From assembly GCA_031265015.1 (NCBI GenBank), contig JAISDG010000074.1:1-33204 (forward strand): a stretch of DNA of 33,204 bases, read 5' to 3'. Shown one piece after another: positions 24,682-32,950 of this stretch. This stretch comes from Spirochaetaceae bacterium (lineage in GTDB: Bacteria; Spirochaetota; Spirochaetia; Treponematales; Breznakiellaceae). The notes beneath the pieces were generated by a model that saw nothing but the letters and a program-made list of their open reading frames with translations, searched no databases and was not told the origin of the DNA. A program made the translations under genes and the position numbers. The first letter of the stretch is position 1. The number at the start of each line of letters is the position of its first letter.

Positions 24682-26277
24682 ATGAATACTGCGGATAAAA
24701 ATCTGGACCGCCTGACCCCAAAGGAAATTGTGGCGGAACTGGATAAATATATTGTGGGCCAGAAGAAGGCCAAACGGGCGGTGGCGGTGGCCCTGCGGAA
24801 CCGGATCCGGCGGATCAAACTGGACCCGGAAATGAGGGAAGACATCGCTCCCAAAAACATCCTCATGATAGGGCCTACGGGGGTGGGAAAAACCGAAATA
24901 GCCCGGCGGCTTGCCAGGCTTGTCAATTCTCCCTTTATCAAAGTAGAGGCCACCAAATATACCGAAGTGGGCTATGTGGGCCGGGATGTGGAATCCATGA
25001 TCCGGGACCTGATGTCCGCGGGAATCCAGATGGTCAAGAGCGAAATGCAGCAGTCGGTGAACGCCGAGGCGGAACGGCGGGCGGAAGAAGCGCTGCTGGA
25101 TCTTCTGGTACCCCGGCCCGCCAAAAAAAAGGACAAGGCTTCCGCTTTTAGTGGAGGCCAGGATACCGCCTTTAGCGGAAACCAGGGTTCCAAAGCTCCG
25201 CCGGGGCCGGTGATCCGGCCCGTGGGCGCGTTTTCTTTTAACGGCGACAACGGCCAGGGAATTATGGGTACCGCCATACAAGTGGGCATACCCCTGGTCC
25301 GGCAATCCGGCGCGAAAGAGCCTTCTGACGGCGTGTCCGGACCGGAACCCTCCGCCGGGGCGGCGATCCCCGGGGCGCCGGAAAAACCCCCGGTGGATCA
25401 TACCAGGGAAAAATTCCGGGCCTGGCTGCGGGAAGGCAAACTGGAAGACGGAACCGTGGAACTTGACGTAAGCCAGGCTCCCCAGTTTCCCGTCTTCGAA
25501 ATGACCGGCGGAGGCATGGAAGACATTATGTCCAGCATTTCCGGGGGCCTGGCGGGAATGATGGACGGCAATAAAAAGAAAAGGGTGGTAACCGTTAAAC
25601 GGGCCAGGGAAATCCTGATTGCCGAAGAAACGGAAAAGCTTATCGACCGGGACCGGGTCAGCGACGAAGCCCGGAAACGGGTGGAAGAAACGGGAATCGT
25701 ATTTATCGATGAAATCGACAAGATCGCCGTCCGGGGAGACCGGGGCGGAGGCCCCGACGTATCCCGGGAAGGGGTGCAGCGGGACATTCTTCCCATTGTG
25801 GAGGGGGCCACGGTCAGTACCAAGTGGGGGACGGTGGATACCAGCCATATCCTCTTTATCGCCGCGGGAGCCTTTAACGTGAGCAAGCCTTCGGACCTGA
25901 TTCCCGAACTCCAGGGCCGTTTTCCCCTGCGGGTGGAACTGGATTCCCTGGGAAAGGAAGAATTTTTGCGGATCCTGACGGAGCCGAAAAACGCCCTGAC
26001 CCGGCAGTACCGGGATTTGCTTGCCACGGAAAACGTGGAAATCGATTTTACCGGGGAAGCCGTACAGCGTCTGGCGGCCCTGGCGGCGGAGGTAAACGCC
26101 AGGCTGGAAAATATCGGCGCCCGGCGGCTCCATACGATCATGGAAGCCCTGCTGGAAGAGCTGTCCTTTGACGCGCCGGACATAGCCCCCGCGAAGGTAC
26201 GCATCACCGGGGACTATGTCAATGAAAAACTTGCCGATTTGGCCATGGATCAGGATCTGGGCCGCTATATCCTGTAA
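24682..26277 (+). CDS. hslU: ATP-dependent protease ATPase HslU (ClpY) with enlarged I domain
   Basis: The 531-residue AAA+ unfoldase has LTPKEIVAELDKYIVGQ at 11-27, Walker A GPTGVGKT at 64-71, pore loop GYVG at 97-100, Walker B FIDEID at 341-346 and the C-terminal DQDLGRYIL that docks into HslV. E. coli HslU has 443 residues. Most of the difference lies between about 146 and 240, a Gly/Pro/Ser-rich stretch within the intermediate (I) domain that handles substrates; it includes a small repeat, ASAFSGGQ then TAFSGNQG. The start is ATG 24682 behind a G-rich Shine-Dalgarno sequence, not the TTG six bases earlier. It leads into the flagellar genes with a 47-base gap. Confidence 0.96.
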   Translation: MNTADKNLDRLTPKEIVAELDKYIVGQKKAKRAVAVALRNRIRRIKLDPEMREDIAPKNILMIGPTGVGKTEIARRLARLVNSPFIKVEATKYTEVGYVGRDVESMIRDLMSAGIQMVKSEMQQSVNAEAERRAEEALLDLLVPRPAKKKDKASAFSGGQDTAFSGNQGSKAPPGPVIRPVGAFSFNGDNGQGIMGTAIQVGIPLVRQSGAKEPSDGVSGPEPSAGAAIPGAPEKPPVDHTREKFRAWLREGKLEDGTVELDVSQAPQFPVFEMTGGGMEDIMSSISGGLAGMMDGNKKKRVVTVKRAREILIAEETEKLIDRDRVSDEARKRVEETGIVFIDEIDKIAVRGDRGGGPDVSREGVQRDILPIVEGATVSTKWGTVDTSHILFIAAGAFNVSKPSDLIPELQGRFPLRVELDSLGKEEFLRILTEPKNALTRQYRDLLATENVEIDFTGEAVQRLAALAAEVNARLENIGARRLHTIMEALLEELSFDAPDIAPAKVRITGDYVNEKLADLAMDQDLGRYIL

Positions 26278-26324
26278 AGCGAAAACAGGAAAAGGCCGAT
26301 GATAACAAGAGAGGTGGGAATAGG

Positions 26325-26738
26325 ATGAATAATTTTTCACGGACCCTGGATTTGCTGAACAAGGCCATGGACGTGGGGGTTTTAAGGGATTCGGTTTATG
26401 CCGATAACCTGGCCAACAAGGATATACCCAACTGGAAACGGACGGAAGTCAACTTTGAATCGGAACTGAAAAAGGCAATCCGGTCGGAGGACTATAAGCC
26501 CCAGTTCGAAATGGCCCGCGGCGATCCCCGGCACGTGTCCAACTGGACCCGGATGGATTACGGGAATGTCCAGCCCCGGCGGGTGCTGGATTATCTTTCC
26601 ACCTACAACAACAACGGAAACAACGTGGATCCGGACGAAGAGTTTACCAAAATTCTGAAGAACCAGCTCCAGTACACCATATACGCCCACGCGGCGGCGT
26701 TTGAATACGGCCAGGTAAGCCTGGTATTAAGGGCATAA
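26325..26738 (+). CDS. flgB: Flagellar proximal rod protein FlgB
   Basis: The 137-residue protein has the FlgB N-terminal motif with VLRDSVYADNLANKDIPNWKR (residues 19-39), the Asn-Leu-Ala-Asn signature of rod proteins, and a C-terminal helix (KNQLQYTIYAHAAAFEYGQVSLVLRA) that packs into the rod. FlgB is one of the rod subunits just above the MS ring and is exported by the flagellar type III system without a signal peptide. A low-complexity Asn-rich loop (YNNNGNNVD) lies before the C-terminal helix. It opens the flagellar block; flgC follows after 12 bases. No clear promoter was seen in the 47 bases before it, so it may be read through from hslVU. Confidence 0.95.
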   Translation: MNNFSRTLDLLNKAMDVGVLRDSVYADNLANKDIPNWKRTEVNFESELKKAIRSEDYKPQFEMARGDPRHVSNWTRMDYGNVQPRRVLDYLSTYNNNGNNVDPDEEFTKILKNQLQYTIYAHAAAFEYGQVSLVLRA

Positions 26739-26750
26739 TAAGGACATACC

Positions 26751-27215
26751 ATGGGACTTTTTTCATCGATTAACATTGCGTCCACCGGCATGAGCGCCCA
26801 GCGGGCCAGGCTTGACGTGATTGCCGACAATATGGCAAACGTCAATACCACCAGTACCAACGAAGGGGGCCCCTACAGAAGAACCAGGGTGATCATGAAG
26901 CCCAGGGTGGAACAGCCCTACTGGCGTTCCCCCTTTCTTCCCCAAATGCTGGACAACGGACCGGGCCGGGGAGTCCGGGTGACGGGCATGGAAAAAGATT
27001 TTTCCACGGAGCTCCGCAAGGTCTACGATCCAACCCATCCCCACGCGATAGTGGCGGAAGGTCCCGACCAGGGGTATGTGTACTATCCCAACGTGAACGT
27101 GATCAACGAAATGGCGGACATGATCGAAGCGGGCCGGATGTACGAGGCCAACGCCCAGGTGGTGGAAGGCTATAAGTCGATGTTTCAGAAAGCCCTGGAA
27201 ATAGGGGGGAGGTAG
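26751..27215 (+). CDS. flgC: Flagellar proximal rod protein FlgC
   Basis: The 154-residue protein shows the rod-protein N terminus MGLFSSINIASTGMSAQRARLDVIADNMANVNTT and the C-terminal YPNVNVINEMADMIEAGRMYEANAQVVEGYKSMFQKALEI segment, both conserved in FlgC. It joins FlgB and FlgF in the proximal rod of the periplasmic flagellum and is secreted by the flagellar export apparatus. Length is within the family range, slightly long owing to a Pro/Arg-rich middle part (residues 50-80). It lies between flgB and fliE, with gaps of 12 and 5 bases. Confidence 0.96.
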   Translation: MGLFSSINIASTGMSAQRARLDVIADNMANVNTTSTNEGGPYRRTRVIMKPRVEQPYWRSPFLPQMLDNGPGRGVRVTGMEKDFSTELRKVYDPTHPHAIVAEGPDQGYVYYPNVNVINEMADMIEAGRMYEANAQVVEGYKSMFQKALEIGGR

Positions 27216-27220
27216 AATAG

Positions 27221-27604
27221 ATGACCATTCAGCCGCAGTATTTTAGCCCGGTACCCATGCCCCGGGTTCCCGCTTCCCTGCCCGACATGAGGCCCAGGGT
27301 GCTTAACGGGGAATTGTACAACGGATCCGGCGAAGGCATCGCCCGCCTGGGCCAGGCCCTGGGCGCGGAGGGCGTGATGCGGGACGGCCTGTTCGGCGAC
27401 ACCATGCTTAAGGCCCTGGACAAGGTAAGCGATTACCAGATGCAGGCGGAGTACATCCACCAGCAGGCGATCATCGATCCCGAATCCGTGGACGTTCATC
27501 AGATCACCGATGCCGAGGCCCGGGCAAGCATGTCGCTGAATATTACCCGGACCATTCTGAACCGCATTGTTCAGTCCTGGAAGGACATTATTAATACGCG
27601 ATAA
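27221..27604 (+). CDS. fliE: Flagellar hook-basal body protein FliE
   Basis: The 127-residue protein links the FliF ring to the rod. The C-terminal half matches the family: ALDKVSDYQMQAEYIHQQAIIDPESVDVHQITDAEARASMSLNITRTILNRIVQSWKDIINTR, helical with the usual DVH-type turn. The first 50 residues are Pro/Gly-rich and not conserved. It is small and exported early in assembly. Its position between flgC and fliF matches nearly all flagellar operons. A G-rich Shine-Dalgarno sequence lies within the end of flgC. Confidence 0.92.
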   Translation: MTIQPQYFSPVPMPRVPASLPDMRPRVLNGELYNGSGEGIARLGQALGAEGVMRDGLFGDTMLKALDKVSDYQMQAEYIHQQAIIDPESVDVHQITDAEARASMSLNITRTILNRIVQSWKDIINTR

Positions 27605-27626
27605 TCCAGCTATATAGGGGGGGGAC

Positions 27627-29330
27627 ATGGAATTTTTACAACGCATTCTTGAACAGGTTAAAGGTCTCTGGGGAAAGTGGAGCCTGGTACAGAAACTGGT
27701 GCTGGGGGGCATTGCCGTTATCCTGGTGGCGGGGATTGCCGCCCTGGTGTCGGTCTCTTCGTCCCCCAGCATGGTGCCGGTGATCGACGCTCCCATTACC
27801 GACGAGGGCGCCCGGGACCGGATCATTACCCGGATCAACCAGGAGGGGTATCAAACCTCCGTCGGCGCCAACGGTATCGTCATGGTCCGGGACGAAGCAA
27901 CGGCAAAAAAGATGCGGGGCATCCTGATCCGGGAAGACCTTATCCCCCGGAATACCGATCCCTGGAGTATCTTCGACAGGGAACGGTGGACCATTACCGA
28001 CTTTGAGCGGAATATCAACTTCCTCCGGGCCCAGACCCAGATGGTCGAGGATCATATTAAGGCCCTGGAGGGAGTGGACGACGCGGTGGTGAATATTGTT
28101 ATTCCCAAAGACACCCTCTTCCTTCAGGATCAGAATCCGGTTACCGCGAGCGTTACCCTTATTCCCACGCCGGGCAGCGACATCGGTGAAAACCGCAAAA
28201 AAATCGAAGGTATCCAGAAGATCCTGCAATACGCCGTGGAAGGCTTAAAGGACGAGAATATCGTTATCACCGATCAAAGCGGCCGGGAACTCAATGATTT
28301 TGAGGGAACCAAGGACTGGGACGAACAGTCCCTGGTGGAACGGCAGCAAAAGTACCAGCTTGAGATGGAAAACAGGTACCGGAAGATTATTCTCGCCAGC
28401 TTGCAGAATACCTTTTCCCTGGACCGGGTCCGGGATATCAACATCAAATTTGACATTGACTGGTCAAAAAAATCGATCAGCAGAACGGAAAATCTTGCCA
28501 CCACCGTCAAGTCCAGAACCCCGGGGCTTGCCTACGACGATTCGGTAATCGTGGAATCGATCCCCCTTTCCGAATCGAAGTATGAAACGGAATTTACCGG
28601 TACGGGCTTTAATCCCGAAGGCCCCCCGGGGGTGGAACCTAACGTCATGCCCGCGATGAAGGATATGTCCAATATCCAGGGTACGGTGAAACAGAAAGTG
28701 GACCAGACAAACTATTCCATCGGCAACGAAATCACCGAAGAGGAACGGAAACCCCGGATAGAACGGGCCACGGTGGCGGTCAATATTGACGGGGAATGGA
28801 AACTCAAATACGATGAAAAGGGCAACCCGGTGATCCTGCCCGACAAGTCTCTTGACCGGGAGTATACCCCGGTGGATCCGGTGGTGCTCAGGGACGCGGA
28901 GTCCCTGGTGCAGGACGCCGTCGGCTTCAGCGCTGCCCGGGGGGATTCGGTCACGGTAACGAACATAGCCTATGACCGGACAAGCCAGTTTGCCAACGAG
29001 GACGCCGCCTTTTTCAGGAAACAGAACATACAAAATACGGTGCTGGTCTTCCTGGCAGGGCTGGCGATCCTGCTGGTCGCGTTTGTGGTTTTCCGGCTGG
29101 TAACCAAGGCCATTGAGCGGCAGCGGCTGGCCGCGGAAGAAGCCCTGGCCCGGGAACGGCAGGCTGCCCGGGAACGGGCCCTGCTGGAAGCGGAACAGGA
29201 GGGGGTGGAAGTGTCCATGTCCGTGGAGGAACGGAAACGCATGGAACTCCAGGAAAACGTAATCAGCCTGGCCAAGGATCATCCGGAAGACGCCGCCCAG
29301 CTGATCAGAACGTGGCTTTTGGAGGACTAA
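27627..29330 (+). CDS. fliF: Flagellar MS-ring protein FliF
   Basis: The 567-residue ring protein has two membrane segments (about 24-44 and 470-490) around a large periplasmic part. The ring-building motif 1 and 2 region shows YQTSVGANGIVMVRDEATAKKMRGILIREDL and the YAVEGLKDENIVITDQSGREL block. The cytoplasmic end carries a charged helix (about 500-545) and the C-terminal peptide AQLIRTWLLED that binds FliG. It is the base on which the rod, switch and export gate assemble. fliG starts one base after its stop, in keeping with tight FliF-FliG coupling. Confidence 0.97.
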   Translation: MEFLQRILEQVKGLWGKWSLVQKLVLGGIAVILVAGIAALVSVSSSPSMVPVIDAPITDEGARDRIITRINQEGYQTSVGANGIVMVRDEATAKKMRGILIREDLIPRNTDPWSIFDRERWTITDFERNINFLRAQTQMVEDHIKALEGVDDAVVNIVIPKDTLFLQDQNPVTASVTLIPTPGSDIGENRKKIEGIQKILQYAVEGLKDENIVITDQSGRELNDFEGTKDWDEQSLVERQQKYQLEMENRYRKIILASLQNTFSLDRVRDINIKFDIDWSKKSISRTENLATTVKSRTPGLAYDDSVIVESIPLSESKYETEFTGTGFNPEGPPGVEPNVMPAMKDMSNIQGTVKQKVDQTNYSIGNEITEEERKPRIERATVAVNIDGEWKLKYDEKGNPVILPDKSLDREYTPVDPVVLRDAESLVQDAVGFSAARGDSVTVTNIAYDRTSQFANEDAAFFRKQNIQNTVLVFLAGLAILLVAFVVFRLVTKAIERQRLAAEEALARERQAARERALLEAEQEGVEVSMSVEERKRMELQENVISLAKDHPEDAAQLIRTWLLED

Positions 29331-29331
29331 G

Positions 29332-30384
29332 ATGGCCCAGACAGCAAGTTCCGGTTCCCCCGCTTCTTCCAAAAAAAAGGGGAACAAGGAATTTACAGGA
29401 CGCCAGAAAGCGGCCATATTCCTGGTCAGCATAGGATCGGAAATTTCCTCGGAGATATTCAAGTACCTCCGGGAAGATGAAATAGAAACCCTCACTTTTG
29501 AAATCGCCCGGCTTGAAACCATCGAGCCTGAACAGAAAGACGCCATCCTTATGGAGTTCCAGGAACTCATGATGGCCAACCAGTTTATTACCACCGGCGG
29601 CATCGATTATGCCCGGGAACTCCTGGAAAAATCTTTGGGCAGCCAGAAGGCCATCGACATCATCAACCGCCTTACTTCCAGCCTGCAGGTGCGGCCCTTC
29701 GACTTTATCCGGCGCACCGATCCGGCCCATCTTCTGAACTTTATCCAGCAGGAACACCCCCAGACCATCGCCCTGATCCTGGCGTACCTGGAGCCGAACA
29801 AGGCTTCGATTATACTCCAGAACCTTCCCCACGAAGTGCAGAGCGACGTGGCCCGGCGCATTGCTACCATGGACCGGACTTCTCCCGAAGTTTTGCGGGA
29901 AGTGGAGCGGGTTCTGGAAAAGAAACTTTCCACCCTGTCCAGCGAAGACTATACCGCGGCGGGGGGCGTGGAAAGCATCGTGGAGATTCTGAACCTGGTT
30001 GACCGGTCCTCGGAAAAGCAGATCATCGAAGCCCTGGAAGACGAGGATCCGGAACTGGCGGAAGAAATCAAGAAGCGGATGTTCGTGTTCGAAGATATCG
30101 TCATGCTCGACGACCGGGCCATCCAGAAGGTTATGCGGGAAGTCGATTCCCAGGAGCTGGCCAAGGCTTTAAAGAGCGTGGATACGGAAGTGCAGGACAA
30201 AATTTTCCGCAATATGTCGAAGCGGGCCGCGTCGATGCTTAAGGAAGATATGGAATACATGGGCCCCGTCCGCCTGAAGGACGTGGAAGAAGCCCAGCAG
30301 AAGATCGTTTCCATCATCCGCCATCTGGAAGATACCGGTGAAATCGTCGTTGCCCGTTCCGGGGAGGACGAATTAGTAGTTTAG
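29332..30384 (+). CDS. fliG: Flagellar motor switch protein FliG (motor-type, FliG2-like)
   Basis: The 350-residue protein has the three-part FliG layout: an N-terminal part that binds FliF, the middle domain with EHPQTIALILAY at 141-152, and a C-terminal torque domain with MFVFEDIVMLDDRAIQKVMREV at 250-271 and KDKIFRNMSKRAA-like helix near 288-300, which holds the charged residues that meet the stator. Spirochaetes commonly carry two fliG genes; the copy beside fliF is usually the motor-active one (FliG2 in Borrelia). GGAGGA lies six bases before the ATG. The 111 bases after it contain two hairpins (30390-30461). Confidence 0.96.
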   Translation: MAQTASSGSPASSKKKGNKEFTGRQKAAIFLVSIGSEISSEIFKYLREDEIETLTFEIARLETIEPEQKDAILMEFQELMMANQFITTGGIDYARELLEKSLGSQKAIDIINRLTSSLQVRPFDFIRRTDPAHLLNFIQQEHPQTIALILAYLEPNKASIILQNLPHEVQSDVARRIATMDRTSPEVLREVERVLEKKLSTLSSEDYTAAGGVESIVEILNLVDRSSEKQIIEALEDEDPELAEEIKKRMFVFEDIVMLDDRAIQKVMREVDSQELAKALKSVDTEVQDKIFRNMSKRAASMLKEDMEYMGPVRLKDVEEAQQKIVSIIRHLEDTGEIVVARSGEDELVV

Positions 30385-30389
30385 CTGAC

Positions 30390-30419
30390 GCAAAACTACG
30401 AATTGATTAGTAGTTTTGC
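30390..30419. other. Perfect 10-bp hairpin in the fliG-fliH gap
   Basis: GCAAAACTAC (30390-30399) pairs exactly with GTAGTTTTGC (30410-30419) around a ten-base loop. The 11-base ATTAGTAGTTT occurs twice, at the fliG end (30372-30382) and inside this hairpin (30406-30416). There is no T-run, so a processing or translation-control element is more likely than a terminator. Confidence 0.55.
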
Positions 30420-30440
30420 CGGCGCAAAACCGCTCATTCC

Positions 30441-30461
30441 GGAGTTTGCGGGGCAGACTCC
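30441..30461. other. Second hairpin in the fliG-fliH gap
   Basis: GGAGTTTGC (30441-30449) pairs with GCAGACTCC (30453-30461) around a GGG loop, with one G-T wobble. It precedes the fliH start by 34 bases and follows the hairpin at 30390-30419. Confidence 0.5.
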
Positions 30462-30495
30462 AAAAACGCGCCGCGGCGGGTAAAAGGATAGTGTC

Positions 30496-31455
30496 ATGGC
30501 AAAGGCAGTTTTCAGGTCCGGGGAAGTCACCCTGGTTGACAGCAAGGTGGTTCTTGAACCTCCCGGCCCCCTGGCGGGAATAGACCCTGTCCCCATGGAC
30601 GGGGAACTTGAAGAAATTGAAGAAGCCGGCGGGGCCGAGGAATATACGGGGCCTACCGCGGACGAGCTGCGCCGGGAAGCGGAAATCTTTAAACAGCAGT
30701 GGGAACAGGAACGGGAAGCGCTGATCCGTTCCGCCAAGGTGGAAGCCGATACCATCATAAAAAACGCCGAACAGGCGGCTTTTCAGGAAGTAAAGCGGAA
30801 AACCGATCAGGCCCAGTCCCAGAAACGGGAAGCCGGAGACGAGGCGGAAAAAATTATCGCCGATGCCCGGGACAAAGCCAGGCAGATAGAAAACGATTCC
30901 CTGGCGGCCTTTGAAAACGAGCGGAAAGACGCGGAAGAACGGGGCCGGCTGGCGGGCCGGGAAGCGGGCTTTGCCGAAGGCAGGGATGAGGTGGTCCGGC
31001 TGGTGGAGCGGACCCGGACCGTTCTTGAGCGGGCCCAGGATAAGCGGGCGGAGATCCTTTCGGATACGGAACAGCAGATCATCGACCTGGTGCTGCTTAT
31101 TTCCCGGAAGGTCATCAAGATTATTTCGGAAAACCAGCGGAACGTGGTGATCTCCAACGTGGTCCAGGCCCTGCGCAAAGTCAAGGGCCGGGGGAACATC
31201 ATTATCAAGGTGAACATGCTGGACATAAAGCTGACCACGGAGCATAAAAAGGAATTTATAGAGCTGGTGGAAGGGGCAAAGTCGATACAGATTATCGAGG
31301 ATTCTACGGTTGATCCCGGGGGCTGTGTTATCGAAACCGACTTTGGCGAAATCGACGCCCGTATTTCCAGCCAGCTGGCGGAGCTGGAGCAGAAGATCCT
31401 GGAAATTGCTCCCATCAAAAGCAGGGCAAAAACCGGTTCTGTGGAAGGGGTCTAG
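30496..31455 (+). CDS. fliH: Flagellar export ATPase regulator FliH
   Basis: The 319-residue protein has an acidic N terminus, a long coiled coil (about 55-205), and a C-terminal domain related to the delta subunit of F-type ATPases (KVIKIISENQRNVVISNVVQALRKVKG, then the DSTVDPGGCVIETDFGEIDARI block). Within the coil, Gly150, 154, 158 and 162 form a GxxxGxxxGxxxG run, a feature typical of FliH helix packing. FliH dimers bind FliI and hold it at the export gate. AAGGA lies eight bases before the ATG. The 111-base gap before it is the largest in the flagellar block. The stop lies one base before the fliI ATG. Confidence 0.94.
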   Translation: MAKAVFRSGEVTLVDSKVVLEPPGPLAGIDPVPMDGELEEIEEAGGAEEYTGPTADELRREAEIFKQQWEQEREALIRSAKVEADTIIKNAEQAAFQEVKRKTDQAQSQKREAGDEAEKIIADARDKARQIENDSLAAFENERKDAEERGRLAGREAGFAEGRDEVVRLVERTRTVLERAQDKRAEILSDTEQQIIDLVLLISRKVIKIISENQRNVVISNVVQALRKVKGRGNIIIKVNMLDIKLTTEHKKEFIELVEGAKSIQIIEDSTVDPGGCVIETDFGEIDARISSQLAELEQKILEIAPIKSRAKTGSVEGV

Positions 31456-31456
31456 C

Positions 31457-32950
31457 ATGACGGCCTTTCCCTCGATCATAGACAAATATCTGGAAACCGC
31501 GGAACAGGTGGACCCCATAAAATGCGTGGGCCATGTCGTAAAAGTCCAGGGCCTTTTAATCGAAAGCTCCGGCCCCCAGGCGGTTATCGGGGAACTGTGC
31601 CGCATTGAGGTCCCCAGGGGGAAGGGCGTTATTCAGGCGGAAGTAGTGGGCCTCCGGAAAGAGGTTGTGCAGCTTATGCCCTACGGCGATACCGCGGGCA
31701 TAGAAGTAGGCAGCCGGGTGATTGCTTCCGGTCGCCGCCTCGAAGTGCCGGTATCGAAAAAACTTCTGGGCCGGGTGCTGGACTGTATGGGCCGTCCCCT
31801 GGACGGTAAGGGGGAAATTGCCTCCCGGGTCCGGTATCCCGCGGCGGCCCCTCCCCCGGATCCCCTTAAGCGGAAGCGGATAACCCAGCGTATCGCCACC
31901 GGGGTCAGGGCCATCGACGGCCTCCTGGCGGTGGGCAGGGGCCAGCGGGTAGGTATTTTTGCCGGTTCCGGGGTGGGCAAGTCCACCCTGCTGGGGATGA
32001 TAGCCCGGAACACCAATGCCGACGTGAACGTGGTTGCCCTGGTAGGGGAACGGGGCCGGGAAGTGAACGACTTTATCGCCAATGATCTGGGGCCGGAAGG
32101 GCTGGCCAGATCGGTACTGGTGGTGGCTACCAGCGACGAATCCCCCATGGCCCGGCTCCGGGGAGCTTACACCGCCACCGCGGTGGCGGAGTACTTTCGG
32201 GATCAGGGGTTGGACGTGATGCTGCTCTTTGACGCGGTAACCCGCTTTGCCCGGGCCCAGCGTGAAATCGGCCTTGCCATGGGCGAACCCCCCGCTACCC
32301 GGGGCTATACGCCCAGCATGTTCGATTCCATGCCCAAGCTGCTGGAACGGAGCGGCGCCTCCGACAAGGGCACCATTACGGGGTTTTATACGATCCTGGT
32401 GGACGGGGACGATATGGATGAACCGGTGTCGGACACGGTCCGGGGAATTTTGGACGGCCACATCGTCCTTTCCCGGCGGCTCGCGGAAGCCGGCCATTAT
32501 CCGGCGGTGGACGTGCTGGGAAGCATTTCCCGGAAGGCCCAGGCGGTATCGGGCCCCGTTACCCGGGAGGCGGCGGGGTATATCCGGCGGCTTATCGCGG
32601 TGTACAACGAAGCGGAGGACCTTATCAACGTAGGAGCCTACCACCAGGGAACCAATCCGGCGATTGATGAGGCTATCGCCAAAAAGAAGGGCATCGACGA
32701 TTTCCTGGTCCAGGGGGTGGACGAAAAATCTTCGGTGGTGGAGACCCTGCAGGTTATGGGAGAAATCGCGGGGGTGGAAATCCCCGTGGAAGAAATGCAG
32801 TCCTATCAAAAGGGAACCTTTGTCCTGCCCGATGATTCCTACCAGGACGCGGCGGGTGAAGATCGCCCCGACGCGCTGGAGGAAGCGGCGGAACAGGCTG
32901 ATACTGCCGGGCAGCCCGCCGCGGACGGCGGTCCGGAAGGCGTTCCTTGA
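31457..32950 (+). CDS. fliI: Flagellum-specific ATPase FliI
   Basis: The 497-residue enzyme is an F1-beta-like ATPase that powers flagellar protein export. It has Walker A AGSGVGKST at 169-177, GERGREVNDF at 197-206, Walker B VMLLFDAVTRFARAQREIG at 254-272 and the SDESPMARLRGAY segment. ATG 31457 is preferred; the frame is open further upstream only inside fliH. The family normally ends near residue 447-455. Here about 45 further residues follow, rich in Asp, Glu, Ala, Gly and Pro, probably a disordered acidic tail. It overlaps fliJ by four bases (TTGA). Confidence 0.96.
   Translation: MTAFPSIIDKYLETAEQVDPIKCVGHVVKVQGLLIESSGPQAVIGELCRIEVPRGKGVIQAEVVGLRKEVVQLMPYGDTAGIEVGSRVIASGRRLEVPVSKKLLGRVLDCMGRPLDGKGEIASRVRYPAAAPPPDPLKRKRITQRIATGVRAIDGLLAVGRGQRVGIFAGSGVGKSTLLGMIARNTNADVNVVALVGERGREVNDFIANDLGPEGLARSVLVVATSDESPMARLRGAYTATAVAEYFRDQGLDVMLLFDAVTRFARAQREIGLAMGEPPATRGYTPSMFDSMPKLLERSGASDKGTITGFYTILVDGDDMDEPVSDTVRGILDGHIVLSRRLAEAGHYPAVDVLGSISRKAQAVSGPVTREAAGYIRRLIAVYNEAEDLINVGAYHQGTNPAIDEAIAKKKGIDDFLVQGVDEKSSVVETLQVMGEIAGVEIPVEEMQSYQKGTFVLPDDSYQDAAGEDRPDALEEAAEQADTAGQPAADGGPEGVP

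Noticed and set aside
24634-26340. 568-residue open frame antisense to hslU
   Set aside because: It mirrors hslU codon usage, has no ribosome binding site or recognisable domain, and its composition is shadow-like. Long antisense frames are common in GC-rich coding DNA.
31556-32809. 417-residue open frame antisense to fliI
   Set aside because: It lies wholly over a certain gene and shows no domain or start signal.
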